Below the pieces are notes generated by a model that ran no database searches, was not told where the DNA came from, and saw only the letters and a list, made by a program, of their open reading frames with translations. Both the position numbers and the translations under genes were made by a program. Positions 17,538 through 27,052 of a stretch of 64,000 nucleotides of DNA are shown piece after piece. Source of the DNA: Prochlorococcus marinus str. MIT 9201 (GTDB lineage: Bacteria; Cyanobacteriota; Cyanobacteriia; PCC-6307; Cyanobiaceae). The DNA lies in assembly GCF_000759955.1 (NCBI RefSeq), contig NZ_JNAL01000005.1, positions 62,001-126,000 on the forward strand, given 5' to 3'. Numbering within the stretch: position 1 is the stretch's first letter; the number at the start of each line of letters is the position of its first letter.

Positions 17538-18581
17538 TTGAGTAGTTCATCATATTTTAAGTTAGTAGTAATATTAATCACTTCATTATTAATATGGACT
17601 TTAAGAGATTTTCTCCTACTAATAATTTGTTCTTTAGTAATTTCAAATATTGTATGTAATTTATGTAATCAAATGCAAAAGGGATTGAAAATTCCTCGAG
17701 TACTTTCTTTATTTCTTGTATTAACTGTTATATCAGTAATTGTATTTACTATTTTTATTCTTGTATTGCCTCCTTTCATAAAAGAATTTAATGAATTACT
17801 TGTTGATATTCCAAATGGTCTATCAAAAATAAATATTTTGATTAATACAAATCTGAACAAACTTAATAATATTTTCTATGGCGAAAAATCAGAAAACGTT
17901 GTAGACATATTCAATCTTATAAATAATGTAGTTACCATTCCAGATGTCTCAACAATTGCAAAAGCTATTCAAGAAAGTTTTAAGAATTTAATAAATATTG
18001 CGGGAAATTTAGGTTCAGGTCTTTTGAAATTAATATTCGTATTAGCTGTTAGTTTGATGATTTCTATTGAACCAAAACAATATAAAGAAAATATACTTCT
18101 GTTAATCCCAAAAAATTACCGTAATAAATTTAGAAATATTCTGGAAAAATGCAATATTGCATTAGCAAATTGGACCTTTTCTATGGTCATAAGCTCATTA
18201 TCAGTAGGTTTATTATCACTAATAGTTTTATCTATATTAGATGTCAAATATATTGTCTCAAATGCTTTAATAGCAATGGTTCTTAATGTAATTCCAAATA
18301 TAGGCCCAGTTATTAGTGGTATATTTCCTATCTCAATTGCACTACTAGATAATTTTTGGAAGCCACTGGCCGTATTAGGAGCATATGTAATCATTCAAAA
18401 TATTGAAAGCTACATAATTATGCCTTCTATAATGAAGAAAAAAGCAAACTTACTTCCTGGCCTAACATTAATTTCACAATTTGGATTCACCTTCATTTTT
18501 GGTCCATTAGGCTTAATTCTATCTCTTCCATTAGCTGTAGTAATACAGGTTATAATTAAAGAATCAATTAAAGATATTTAA
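17538..18581 (+). CDS. AI-2E/PerM family permease
   Basis: A 347-residue membrane protein with paired hydrophobic segments at the start and five or more in the C-terminal half, including VLNVIPNIGPVISGIFPI and LPLAVVIQ, typical of the AI-2E transporter (UPF0118) family. Members have been linked to autoinducer-2 or ion/proton exchange; the substrate here is unknown. Start is TTG at 17538, 13 bases after psb28; no ATG fits the N terminus better. Confidence 0.8.
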   Translation: MSSSSYFKLVVILITSLLIWTLRDFLLLIICSLVISNIVCNLCNQMQKGLKIPRVLSLFLVLTVISVIVFTIFILVLPPFIKEFNELLVDIPNGLSKINILINTNLNKLNNIFYGEKSENVVDIFNLINNVVTIPDVSTIAKAIQESFKNLINIAGNLGSGLLKLIFVLAVSLMISIEPKQYKENILLLIPKNYRNKFRNILEKCNIALANWTFSMVISSLSVGLLSLIVLSILDVKYIVSNALIAMVLNVIPNIGPVISGIFPISIALLDNFWKPLAVLGAYVIIQNIESYIIMPSIMKKKANLLPGLTLISQFGFTFIFGPLGLILSLPLAVVIQVIIKESIKDI

Positions 18582-18584
18582 ATA

Positions 18585-18767
18585 CTACTTAATTAATTTT
18601 TTATATAAATATGGATATGAAAAAAGGATAAAGAAAGCTAAGGGATGTTTACCAATAGCAAAATATAATGAACTAAAAGTGAAATGATCAAATAATATTC
18701 TTAACTCAGTAGAAAGATCTATTAAAACTAAAGAAAATAAAATTATCAAATAGTAATTTAGTTTCAT
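18585..18767 (-). CDS. 60-aa small membrane protein
   Basis: Two hydrophobic stretches (about 4-20 and 35-55), with charged and aromatic residues between and a YLYKKLIK end. It follows secF by 18 bases on the same strand and converges on the permease gene with 3 bases between. Codon use looks like its neighbours. I do not recognise a family. Confidence 0.6.
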   Translation of the reverse strand: MKLNYYLIILFSLVLIDLSTELRILFDHFTFSSLYFAIGKHPLAFFILFSYPYLYKKLIK

Positions 18768-18785
18768 AAAATCAGAAGTTTAAGC

Positions 18786-19700
18786 TCAATCTTTCAGCAA
18801 CAAAGATGGAGCCAATAAAATACTTGAATAACTTCCAACTATAATTCCTAATGATAAAGCCAAAGAAAACCAAAATAGTGAGTAAGATCCAAACAATATT
18901 ATGCTTAATAAAGGGAAAAGGGTTGTAATACTGGTAAACGTTGTTCTTCTAAATGATTCGTTAACTGATAACTGAATAGTTTCGTTATAGCCCTCTTTCT
19001 TTGATTTTAAATTCTCGCGAATTCTATCAAATATAACAACAGTATCATTTACAGAATAACCGGCAATAGTTAACAATGACACAGCAAATAAACTATTTAC
19101 CTCAACAGATAATATAATTCCCAACCAGGAAAATATACCGAAAACAATTACTAAATCATGGAATAAAGCTAATAGTGCAAATAATGCATATTTTTTATCA
19201 AATCTAATTGTTATATATATAGATATTGCAAATAAAGAAACTAACAATGAAGTAATGCAATTAGTAAGTAATCTTTTCCCAAGCTTTGGACCTATTAATC
19301 TTGAATCCTTACTTTCATAATTTAGAGGCCCAACAATATTATCAAGATTATTGATAAGATCATTTGATTCTTCGATACTCAAATATGGGGTTCTTATTGA
19401 AATTAATTTATTCTCATTTTGGAATTGTAATTTAATATTATTTAAAACGTTTTTATTTTTAGTGATCTCTCTTAACTTTTCTATCACTGAATCAGGGGAA
19501 AAATTAGAACATTCTTCTTCACAAGCTCTCTCTATTCGTAGTTCATTTCCTCCAACAAAATCCATCCCTAAATTTATAGGTTTCTTATAAGAAGTATTAA
19601 AAGTAGAATATAAGATACCTAGAAGACTCAACAATACAAGAAAAGTTGAAAAACCAATTATCTTTCTTTTACTTTTTATTAGTTCAAGGTTGTATTTCAT
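18786..19700 (-). CDS. secF: protein translocase subunit SecF
   Basis: With SecD, uses the proton motive force to drive late steps of Sec export at the cytoplasmic or thylakoid membrane. 304 residues: N-terminal span, periplasmic domain with the family motif GMDFVGGNELRI, then five spans with GYSVNDTVVIFDRIRENL. It follows secD by 21 bases and both run leftward with pdhB upstream. Confidence 0.95.
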   Translation of the reverse strand: MKYNLELIKSKRKIIGFSTFLVLLSLLGILYSTFNTSYKKPINLGMDFVGGNELRIERACEEECSNFSPDSVIEKLREITKNKNVLNNIKLQFQNENKLISIRTPYLSIEESNDLINNLDNIVGPLNYESKDSRLIGPKLGKRLLTNCITSLLVSLFAISIYITIRFDKKYALFALLALFHDLVIVFGIFSWLGIILSVEVNSLFAVSLLTIAGYSVNDTVVIFDRIRENLKSKKEGYNETIQLSVNESFRRTTFTSITTLFPLLSIILFGSYSLFWFSLALSLGIIVGSYSSILLAPSLLLKD

Positions 19701-19721
19701 GAGAAAATAAGAAATAAAAAT

Positions 19722-21191
19722 TTAATTTAAAAAATTATTCTTGGGTAGATAGAGATTTTTTTGTCTTAAAGATTGATATGTTGTAAGGAATCGCAAAATA
19801 GTTTTGGAACAATTTAATGATGTAAACAAGCTTATTAAGACTCCAATACCTAATGTCGCAGCAAAACCTTTAACAAAATTTGTTCCTAATAGAAACAATA
19901 CAAAACAACTTAAGAGAGTAGTAATGTGACCATCAACTATGGATGAATTAGCTCTTTGAAAACCGCTATCAATAGATCTTGTAAGAGTATTTCCATCATA
20001 TAATTCTTCTCTAATTCTCTCAAATATTAGAATATTTGCATCAACAGCCATACCAATGCTTAGTATAAGACCAGATATGCCGGGTAAAGTCAAAGTTACA
20101 GGAATTAAAGAATATAGAGCTAAATTAAAGCATCCATAAAGTACAAGAGAAAGAACTGAAACAAACCCTAAAATTCTATAATTAAAAATCATAAATACAC
20201 CAACAAAAATTAATCCACTAATAGCTGCATAAAGACTTTTTAAAATATTATTGGATCCCAACAGAGCTCCAATAGTGTTAGTTTCAACTATTTCTATTGG
20301 CAATGGTAGTGAACCTCCTTTAAGTTGAACTTCTAATTCTCTCGCATTTTCAGCACTAAAATTACCGCTTATTGTTGCTGATCCACCTGTAATCCCAGTA
20401 GTAGCAAATTGACTACCAACAGAAGCTTCACTTATTGATTCACCATCAAGAATGATAGATAATAGTTGATCAGTTCCAGCAATTTTCTTTGTAATTTCTG
20501 CAAACTTTTCACCTCCAGAATTATTAAAAGTTAATAAAACTTCCCAATTACTATTTGTTTGTTCTTGTCTCCTTCCTGCGTTGATAAGATCCTTACCAGA
20601 TAAATCTGTTTTAATAAATAAATTTGCAATTTCTTTATCAATATATTTTTTAATTTCAATTAACTTCTCATTTAAATCACTACTAGTAGATGAATAATTT
20701 AACTCTTGCTCTGTCTCTTTAAGGTCATCCTGAAAAGTTTTTAGAAGATTATCATCATATTTACTCCTTTCTAATAAGGAATATTGTTCAATTAATTCTT
20801 TAATATTGAATCTCTGAAGTTGCAAAGTTTTTAAATCTGTAGATGTTCCTTCTTTCTGGGTCCTAAATTCTAATAAAGCAGTTTTTCCTAAAACTCTTGA
20901 AGCAACTAATGGATTTTGTTCTCCAGGTAATTCTAAAATCAATTGATCTCCTCCTAGGGTTTGCAAGTTTGATTCAGAAACCCCTAAATTATTAACTCGT
21001 CTATCTATAACCGAATTTACTGCTTCAAGTTCATCTTTTGTTACCTTACCTTCTTCTTTAATTATTTGTAGTGTAAGTTGAGAACCCCCTCGTAAATCCA
21101 ATCCCAACTGTAATGGATAATTTATTAATAAATAAACAGATAAAGTAAGTAGAAATATAATAAAAAAAAGCCAACCTTGCCTTCTTTTCAT
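19722..21191 (-). CDS. secD: protein translocase subunit SecD
   Basis: Partner of SecF. 489 residues: an N-terminal span, LGLDLRGGSQLTLQI, a long periplasmic region (about 40-330), and a C-terminal membrane domain with GMAVDANILIFERIREEL. The periplasmic region contains a Glu/Lys/Leu-rich insert around 120-200 that looks helical. It starts 3 bases after the pdhB stop, so pdhB, secD and secF are probably one transcript. Confidence 0.95.
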   Translation of the reverse strand: MKRRQGWLFFIIFLLTLSVYLLINYPLQLGLDLRGGSQLTLQIIKEEGKVTKDELEAVNSVIDRRVNNLGVSESNLQTLGGDQLILELPGEQNPLVASRVLGKTALLEFRTQKEGTSTDLKTLQLQRFNIKELIEQYSLLERSKYDDNLLKTFQDDLKETEQELNYSSTSSDLNEKLIEIKKYIDKEIANLFIKTDLSGKDLINAGRRQEQTNSNWEVLLTFNNSGGEKFAEITKKIAGTDQLLSIILDGESISEASVGSQFATTGITGGSATISGNFSAENARELEVQLKGGSLPLPIEIVETNTIGALLGSNNILKSLYAAISGLIFVGVFMIFNYRILGFVSVLSLVLYGCFNLALYSLIPVTLTLPGISGLILSIGMAVDANILIFERIREELYDGNTLTRSIDSGFQRANSSIVDGHITTLLSCFVLFLLGTNFVKGFAATLGIGVLISLFTSLNCSKTILRFLTTYQSLRQKNLYLPKNNFLN

Positions 21192-21194
21192 TGC

Positions 21195-22178
21195 CTATAT
21201 ACTCCCACTAATTAAATCTTCAACTTTTTCAACTATTTGATGTGGTTGTATTATTGTCAAATTCTCAAGATTTCCATTATACGGAGTTGGAATATCCTGA
21301 CTAGATAATCTAATTGGTCGGGCATCAAGGTCATCGAAACATTCTTCTGTTATCAAGGCAATTAATTCTGCACCAATACCTCCAGTCTTCATACATTCTT
21401 CAACAATAATTACTTTATTTGTTTTTCTTATTGATTTTGAAATGGTTTCCATATCAAATGGTTTTAAACTTATTAAATCAATTAACTCAACATCTACTCC
21501 TTTTTTATCTAATTCTTCAACAGCTTTCAGGCAGTGATGTCTCATTCTTGAATAAGTCAATAAAGTAATATCTTTACCTTCTTTTACGACGTCAGCTTGA
21601 TCTAAAGCGCAAATATAGTCCCCATCAGGTAATTCTTCAGACAAGTTGTATAGAAGAACGTGTTCGAAAAATAGAACCGGATTATCATCTCTTATAGCTG
21701 CTTTCATTAAACCTTTGGCATTTGTAGGTGTACTGCATGCAACAATCTTTATACCAGGGACCGCATGAAAATATGCTTCAAGTCTTTGACTGTGTTCGGC
21801 ACCAAGTTGACGACCAACCCCCCCTGGTCCTCTAACAACTGCTGGTATCTTATAATTACCTCCACTTGTATATCTAAGCATACCCATATTATTTGATATC
21901 TGATTAAAAGCTAAAAGCAAAAATCCCATATTCATTCCTTCAACTATTGGTCTTAACCCAGTCATTGCTGCTCCCACAGCCATACCCGTAAAACTATTCT
22001 CTGCAATTGGAGTATCTAAGACTCTTAACTCTCCATATTTTTCATATAAATCCTTAGTTACCTTATAAGATCCACCATATTGACCAACATCTTCCCCCAT
22101 AACGCAAACATTGACATCATTTGCCATTTCTTCATCAATTGCCTCTTTCAAAGCATTAAATAATAATGTTCCAGCCAC
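21195..22178 (-). CDS. pdhB: pyruvate dehydrogenase E1 component, beta subunit
   Basis: Thiamine-dependent E1 beta subunit that, with E1 alpha, oxidatively decarboxylates pyruvate toward acetyl-CoA. [33 protein letters not shown] and [15 protein letters not shown] are diagnostic. 327 residues, usual length. The start is GTG at 22178 ([10 protein letters not shown]). The alpha subunit gene is not in the window. A 31-aa membrane-protein gene ends 49 bases upstream. Confidence 0.95.
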   Translation of the reverse strand: MAGTLLFNALKEAIDEEMANDVNVCVMGEDVGQYGGSYKVTKDLYEKYGELRVLDTPIAENSFTGMAVGAAMTGLRPIVEGMNMGFLLLAFNQISNNMGMLRYTSGGNYKIPAVVRGPGGVGRQLGAEHSQRLEAYFHAVPGIKIVACSTPTNAKGLMKAAIRDDNPVLFFEHVLLYNLSEELPDGDYICALDQADVVKEGKDITLLTYSRMRHHCLKAVEELDKKGVDVELIDLISLKPFDMETISKSIRKTNKVIIVEECMKTGGIGAELIALITEECFDDLDARPIRLSSQDIPTPYNGNLENLTIIQPHQIVEKVEDLISGSI

Positions 22179-22227
22179 AATTAATTACCTAATTAATCAC
22201 ATATATAATCCTACCACTTTGATTAAT

Positions 22228-22323
22228 TTATCCTCCTTCAGCAAAGGTTATAAGTAGTAATATTGACAAAATCATTCCTGGTGAAAGCAAAAGTATTAAA
22301 AGTCCTAGGTCAGGTAAAGACAT
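22228..22323 (-). CDS. 31-aa single-span membrane peptide
   Basis: An ATG at 22323 opens a 31-codon frame: a short N terminus (MSLPDLG), a hydrophobic helix and the end TFAEGG. Size and layout are like the tiny photosystem and cytochrome subunits of thylakoids, but I do not recognise it as a named one. It stands alone in the 180-base gap between pdhB and the DUF3082 gene, which supports it as the content of that gap. Confidence 0.6.
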   Translation of the reverse strand: MSLPDLGLLILLLSPGMILSILLLITFAEGG

Positions 22324-22358
22324 TTAAAGAAAGTGTTTTTTTTAATAATATTGGCAAT

Positions 22359-22661
22359 TCAACTTTTCTTCAGAAAAAAACTGCGAATAAATACAATAAA
22401 AAGTCCAATGCCAATAAAAGCAAAAGAAAAAGTTAGCAAAAAAGATAATCCAATTATTAATGTATTAATACTCGAAGAAATATTTTGAACTATTTCAGAA
22501 GAATTAGATGGTTTATGTATTGAAAAATAAATTGCAATTTTATTACTTAAAAAATAAAAAAAAATAAATAATAAAAAACTGGTTAATGATCCAACAATAA
22601 AATTTAATGGTCCTTTTTCAGGAATATTTTTTTCAATATTCTCATTACTATTATCAGCCAA
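22359..22661 (-). CDS. DUF3082 family membrane protein
   Basis: A 100-residue protein: polar N terminus, hydrophobic segment (about 20-45), a Ser/Asn loop, and a second hydrophobic segment (about 65-93). Matches the layout of the cyanobacterial DUF3082 family, often next to ispE as here (22 bases downstream of ispE). Function unknown. Confidence 0.7.
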   Translation of the reverse strand: MADNSNENIEKNIPEKGPLNFIVGSLTSFLLFIFFYFLSNKIAIYFSIHKPSNSSEIVQNISSSINTLIIGLSFLLTFSFAFIGIGLFIVFIRSFFLKKS

Positions 22662-22683
22662 AATAAAATTTGAAAAAAAAAAT

Positions 22684-23619
22684 TTAAATGAATGTTATTC
22701 CCTTTTCAAGGAAAGTGCAAACCCATGAATCGTAACCTTTCTTTCTAAACATTTTATAATTTGCAGTTAATTCTTTTTTAGCAGTCTCTATATCTTTAAA
22801 GAGTGCAAAGCATGTAGGGCCTGATCCACTCATTGAAAATGTGAGACAATTTTCTAATTTAGAAAGTAAATATAATGCCTGCTTTACAGAATCATTTTCA
22901 TTTTCAACAACTAGCTGCAAATCATTTTTAATAGAAAAATGTTGATTTTCAAAATTTAAGTTATTTAAACCATTATTTCTTAAATTTTTTCTTATGTTCT
23001 CAATCATTTCTCTATTAGTAAGATATTTATCGCAAAATCTATTACTATATTTTTTATAAGTTTCGGCAGTTGATACTGATACATTCGGATTTTTTAAAAG
23101 AATTGCTCCATATTGAAGGGTTGAATCTAATTTCTCCAAAATTTCGCCTCTTCCAAAACATAATTGAATACCACCATTTATAAAAAAAGGAATATCAGAT
23201 CCTAAAGTTGATGCTAATGAACATAAAGTTTCTTGATCTAATTTCAAATCCCATAAATTATTAAGACCAATTAATGTTGCTGCTGCATTACTGGATCCAC
23301 CAGCTAATCCTGCGCCAATTGGTATATTTTTTCTTAAAAATATATTCGCACCGCAGTCTATATTTGATTTTTTCTTTAATAGGTTTGCCGATTTAACAAT
23401 TAAGTTATCATCAGATATGCTTAAATCATTACAATCAGACTTAAGTTTAATTAAACCTTCATAATTAATTTCAAATTCTAAATAATCAGCAAGATCGATA
23501 TTTTGCATAATCATTGCTAACTCATGAAATCCATCCTCTCTTTTACCAATAACTTCAAGATGCAAATTTATTTTGGCAGGAGATTTTATATTAATTTTCT
23601 TTTTAGCTAAATCTTGCAT
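22684..23619 (-). CDS. ispE: 4-diphosphocytidyl-2-C-methyl-D-erythritol kinase
   Basis: ATP-dependent kinase of the MEP isoprenoid pathway. GHMP-kinase motifs are clear: SPAKINLHLEV (13-23), PIGAGLAGGSSNAAA (100-114) and MSGSGPTCFAL near the C terminus. 311 residues is normal. It lies 12 bases after rsmA, the conserved rsmA-ispE pair. Confidence 0.95.
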   Translation of the reverse strand: MQDLAKKKINIKSPAKINLHLEVIGKREDGFHELAMIMQNIDLADYLEFEINYEGLIKLKSDCNDLSISDDNLIVKSANLLKKKSNIDCGANIFLRKNIPIGAGLAGGSSNAAATLIGLNNLWDLKLDQETLCSLASTLGSDIPFFINGGIQLCFGRGEILEKLDSTLQYGAILLKNPNVSVSTAETYKKYSNRFCDKYLTNREMIENIRKNLRNNGLNNLNFENQHFSIKNDLQLVVENENDSVKQALYLLSKLENCLTFSMSGSGPTCFALFKDIETAKKELTANYKMFRKKGYDSWVCTFLEKGITFI

Positions 23620-23631
23620 ATACTTTAATTT

Positions 23632-24456
23632 TTATTTTTTAATTTTAATACAATTTTCTGCAAGCTTAATCCATTGTTCAATTGAAATATCTTGTGGTCT
23701 TAAATTAAAACAAACTTTTGAAGATTCAGATAATTCATTTATCTCTTCATTTGATAGTATTGAATTAAGAGTATTTCTAAGCATTTTTCTTCTTGAATTA
23801 AACGAAATTCGAAGAAGTTTATCTATATATTTTTCTAGACTAATATCTAGTCTTAAATCATTTTTAATTGGTTCGAAAACTACTAAAGAAGAAAAAACTT
23901 TTGGAGGTGGACTAAATGATGAAGGCGGCACATCACATATTCTTTTTATTTTTGATAAAAGTTGCATTCTTATACTAAGCGCACCAGCATTGGGACTTCC
24001 CTCTTTTGACAAAATCCTATCTACAACGTCTTTCTGCATCAAAAATATTATTTTTTCGTAATTATAGTTTCTTATAATGCCCAATCGACCTATGAAAATA
24101 TCCAATATTGGGCCAGTTATATTGTAAGGAATATTTGCAATCACTTTTGTAATCTTCTTATTAATCGAATCTAAATTCACAGAAAGAATATCTCCCTGCT
24201 GCAGTGAAAACTTATCATTATTATTGAATTTATCATTTAATAAATTTATTAAATCTTTATCTAATTCAATTGCATGTAATTTTTTAATTTCTGAATCTAA
24301 CAACTTAGACGTTAAAGCTCCTTTACCAGGACCAATTTCTAAAATAAAGTCATTTTTATTAAGAACAGCAATTTCTTTAATTTTTTCTAATATTTTTTTA
24401 TTTACCAACCAGTGTTGTCCAAATCTTTTTTTTTGATAATAGTTTTTAGAATTCAT
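23632..24456 (-). CDS. rsmA: 16S rRNA dimethyladenosine transferase
   Basis: Dimethylates two adjacent adenosines near the 3' end of 16S rRNA (A1518 and A1519 in E. coli numbering). [10 protein letters not shown], motif [12 protein letters not shown] and the catalytic NIPY ([10 protein letters not shown]) are present. 274 residues. Also known as KsgA. Divergent from the 97-aa protein gene across 56 bases. Confidence 0.95.
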   Translation of the reverse strand: MNSKNYYQKKRFGQHWLVNKKILEKIKEIAVLNKNDFILEIGPGKGALTSKLLDSEIKKLHAIELDKDLINLLNDKFNNNDKFSLQQGDILSVNLDSINKKITKVIANIPYNITGPILDIFIGRLGIIRNYNYEKIIFLMQKDVVDRILSKEGSPNAGALSIRMQLLSKIKRICDVPPSSFSPPPKVFSSLVVFEPIKNDLRLDISLEKYIDKLLRISFNSRRKMLRNTLNSILSNEEINELSESSKVCFNLRPQDISIEQWIKLAENCIKIKK

Positions 24457-24512
24457 CTAAAAGATAAATAATATGTTTAAATTAAATATGAATTTATTTA
24501 ATCCTTTATATC

Positions 24513-24806
24513 ATGAGCTTATCAAAAAAAAATTTAGATAAACTCAATAAATTTAAAAATAAGAAAAATTTAAATAATAATGATAATTTAATCACCAATC
24601 CATTTAATTCAGAAGATCCCAATAAAATTTTTTATTCGTTAATTGATAATTCAGAATCTTTAGAAGAGACTTCTAACGTTAATAATTCACTAAGAAAAAG
24701 TGAGATTAATCAAATTAATATGAATTCTAAAAAAGATAATTTTTCCAAGAAATTAACAACCGAGGAGGAACTATATGATGAATTTAATTATCTTCTTGAT
24801 GAATAA
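24513..24806 (+). CDS. 97-aa Asn/Lys/Ser-rich hypothetical protein
   Basis: Very polar, no membrane span, no motif I recognise; the acidic end TTEEELYDEFNYLLDE looks structured and conserved. Much of the middle is low-complexity Asn/Lys, probably disordered. It is followed 19 bases later by rlmH and is probably co-transcribed with it. Confidence 0.6.
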   Translation: MSLSKKNLDKLNKFKNKKNLNNNDNLITNPFNSEDPNKIFYSLIDNSESLEETSNVNNSLRKSEINQINMNSKKDNFSKKLTTEEELYDEFNYLLDE

Positions 24807-24825
24807 TTAGTTTTGATATTTACTT

Positions 24826-25242
24826 ATGATTCATAGTAATAGATTAGCAATTTATGCTATCGGCAAAATAAAGAAACTTTGGATTAGAGATGGAATTAAT
24901 CAATACAAAAAAAGAATGCCTGAACTTATCATTAATGAGTTAAAGACTTTTAATTTAAATAATCTTAGATCCAATAACAATATTATTATCTGTCTAAGTG
25001 AAGAAGGAAAACAGTTTAATTCAGTTGAACTATGTTCCTTACTCTTGAATTTTAAAAATAAAAAAATTAATTTCTTAATCGGTGATACTGATGGAGTCAG
25101 TTCAGATATAAAAGAAAAATCAGATCTTGTACTAAGCCTGTCTCCTTTAACTTTTCCTCATGAATTAGCTAGATTAATCTTAATCGAGCAAATCTATAGA
25201 GCTATCTCTATATCAAACAACTCCCCTTACCATCGTTCCTAA
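24826..25242 (+). CDS. rlmH: 23S rRNA pseudouridine-1915 N3-methyltransferase
   Basis: SPOUT-class methyltransferase acting on pseudouridine 1915 in helix 69 of 23S rRNA. The C-terminal signature [24 protein letters not shown]...NSPYHR and the glycine loop FLIGDTDG identify it. 138 residues is slightly short of the usual 155 or so. Stop is followed by a 100-base gap containing the umuD promoter. Confidence 0.9.
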   Translation: MIHSNRLAIYAIGKIKKLWIRDGINQYKKRMPELIINELKTFNLNNLRSNNNIIICLSEEGKQFNSVELCSLLLNFKNKKINFLIGDTDGVSSDIKEKSDLVLSLSPLTFPHELARLILIEQIYRAISISNNSPYHRS

Positions 25243-25316
25243 AAAGATTAGATTGAATCTAAAATTAATCTATAAAAGTTTAATAACTAACTATTTTTTG
25301 ATTTTTTTTGCTATAT

Positions 25317-25330
25317 AGTACATATATACT
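25317..25330 (+). promoter_or_regulatory. LexA-like (SOS) box upstream of umuD
   Basis: AGTAC-ATAT-ATACT, an imperfect palindrome one base off the cyanobacterial SOS consensus RGTACNNNDGTWC. It ends 12 bases before the umuD start (TTG, 25343), where a repressor would block transcription. The only other genes in this run are umuC and the HExxH gene, as expected for a damage-inducible unit. Confidence 0.6.
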
Positions 25331-25342
25331 ATTAATTTAATC

Positions 25343-25759
25343 TTGGATTCTTTTGATTCGACTACTAAAACATTTAAAATCCCCTTATTAACTGATTCGG
25401 TATCGGCAGGGTTTCCTTCTCCTGCAGATGACTATACAGAAGAAAATATTGATTTAAACGAACATTTAATATCTAATCCTTTTAGCACTTTTTTTCTTAG
25501 AGTTAAAGGTGACTCAATGATAAATGCAGGAATTAAAGATAAAGATTTAATAATAGTAGACAAGAGCTTAACAGCCAGGCCAGGGAATATAATCATTGCA
25601 ATGATAGACGGAGAATTTACAATAAAAAGATTATCTATAAAAAATAATGAATTATATTTAAAATCAGAAAATCATAATTATCCTGATTTTAGATTTAAAA
25701 ACCATATTGATGTACAGATATGGGGAGTTGTTATTTATTCAATACATAGCTATTTATGA
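25343..25759 (+). CDS. umuD: UmuD-like S24 peptidase
   Basis: Self-cleaving partner of polymerase V. The Ser-Lys dyad is visible: S58 in KGDSMINAG and K95 in FTIKRL. The cleavage site fits Ala22-Gly23 in VSAGFPSPADDY, where E. coli UmuD has Cys-Gly. The start is TTG at 25343. 138 residues, normal. Its end overlaps the umuC start by 4 bases (ATGA). Confidence 0.92.
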   Translation: MDSFDSTTKTFKIPLLTDSVSAGFPSPADDYTEENIDLNEHLISNPFSTFFLRVKGDSMINAGIKDKDLIIVDKSLTARPGNIIIAMIDGEFTIKRLSIKNNELYLKSENHNYPDFRFKNHIDVQIWGVVIYSIHSYL

Positions 25760-27042
25760 GAATTTCAAATATTGATGCAATAGCTCTTATAGATGCTAAT
25801 AATTTTTACGCGTCATGTGAACAAAATATTAATCCTCATTTGAGAAATAAACCAGTAGTAATTTTATCTAATAATGACGGATGTATCATTGCAAGAAGCC
25901 CTGAAGCGCGAGCTTTAAAAATTAAAATGGGAACTCCGTATTTTAAGGTCAAAGAAAGACTAAATAAATTAGATGTAGCAGTCTTAAGCTCAAACTACTC
26001 GCTTTATGGGGATATGAGCAGAAGACTAATGAATTTACTGAAAAACTACTGTGAACAGATAGAAATTTATTCCATTGACGAAGCATTCGTCTCGATTTCT
26101 AGACCTAATGATGAAAATCTATATCCTTGGGCAAGAAGCATAAGATCATTAATATATCAGAATCTAGGGATTACCATAACAGTAGGAATAGGAGAAAATA
26201 AAGTGAGAGCAAAAATTGCTAATAAACTAGCCAAAAATATTGATTATTCAGCTGGAATATTTGATTTAGCTAGAACCGAAAATGAGAATAATTATTTGAA
26301 AAGAATTAGCATAGATAAGATATGGGGAGTCGGGAAACAAACCTCTAATTGGTTGCAAAGTAAAGGTATTAAAAATGCGAGAGAACTAAGAGATATGGAA
26401 GAAAATGAAATCATTAAGAAATTAGGCATCGTAGGGAAAAGACTACAATTAGAATTGAAAGGTCATAGATGCCTGCCCATAGAAAAAAACAAGAAATCAA
26501 AAAAAGAAATTCAGGTGAGTAGGAGTTTCGGCACGCCTATCACAAAATTAGAAGACTTAACTCAAGCACTGGCAACTCACGCAATAAAAGCCTCTGAAAA
26601 AATGAGAAGTCAGAATTTGCAATCATCTAATATCAGAGTATTTGCTAGAACCAGTAAATATTCAAGTCAAAATTATCAAAGAAGTGCTCATAGAAAACTT
26701 ACAAATGCAACAGATGACACAAACAATATTTTAAAGATAGTAGTTGAATTATCTAAAGAAATTTATAATCCCGAATATAAATTCTCAAAAGCTGGTGTTT
26801 TAATGCAGGATTTAACAAATAGCGAATATTTACAGCAATCAGTTATCAATTACAAATCTCAGAAAGTCTTAAAAAAATCAACAAATCTAATGAAAACGAT
26901 TGATTTATTAAATAAAAGATTTAATAACAATGCAATTACATGGGCCATCACAAAAAATCCACAAAGTTGGAAGATGAATAAGAATTTCTTAAGTCGCTCA
27001 TCTACAACTGATATAGAACAAATCCCAACTATAGTGAAGTAA
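25756..27042 (+). CDS. umuC: DNA polymerase V subunit UmuC
   Basis: Y-family translesion polymerase. Catalytic acidic residues lie in ALIDANNFYASCE and YSIDEAFV; the little-finger and C-terminal regions complete 428 residues. With UmuD' it copies past damaged bases, relevant to light stress in surface waters. It is coupled to umuD by a 4-base overlap and followed 10 bases later by the HExxH gene. Confidence 0.95.
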   Translation: MRISNIDAIALIDANNFYASCEQNINPHLRNKPVVILSNNDGCIIARSPEARALKIKMGTPYFKVKERLNKLDVAVLSSNYSLYGDMSRRLMNLLKNYCEQIEIYSIDEAFVSISRPNDENLYPWARSIRSLIYQNLGITITVGIGENKVRAKIANKLAKNIDYSAGIFDLARTENENNYLKRISIDKIWGVGKQTSNWLQSKGIKNARELRDMEENEIIKKLGIVGKRLQLELKGHRCLPIEKNKKSKKEIQVSRSFGTPITKLEDLTQALATHAIKASEKMRSQNLQSSNIRVFARTSKYSSQNYQRSAHRKLTNATDDTNNILKIVVELSKEIYNPEYKFSKAGVLMQDLTNSEYLQQSVINYKSQKVLKKSTNLMKTIDLLNKRFNNNAITWAITKNPQSWKMNKNFLSRSSTTDIEQIPTIVK

Positions 27043-27052
27043 ACAAAATAGA

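Noticed and set aside
23573-24061. Plus-strand frame of 162 codons
   Set aside because: Antisense to rsmA and the ispE start; Ser/Leu-rich as expected of a shadow.
25248-25262. 15-base inverted repeat TTAGATT-G-AATCTAA after rlmH
   Set aside because: The arms leave almost no loop and no T run follows, so it is not a convincing terminator; chance is likely in AT-rich DNA.
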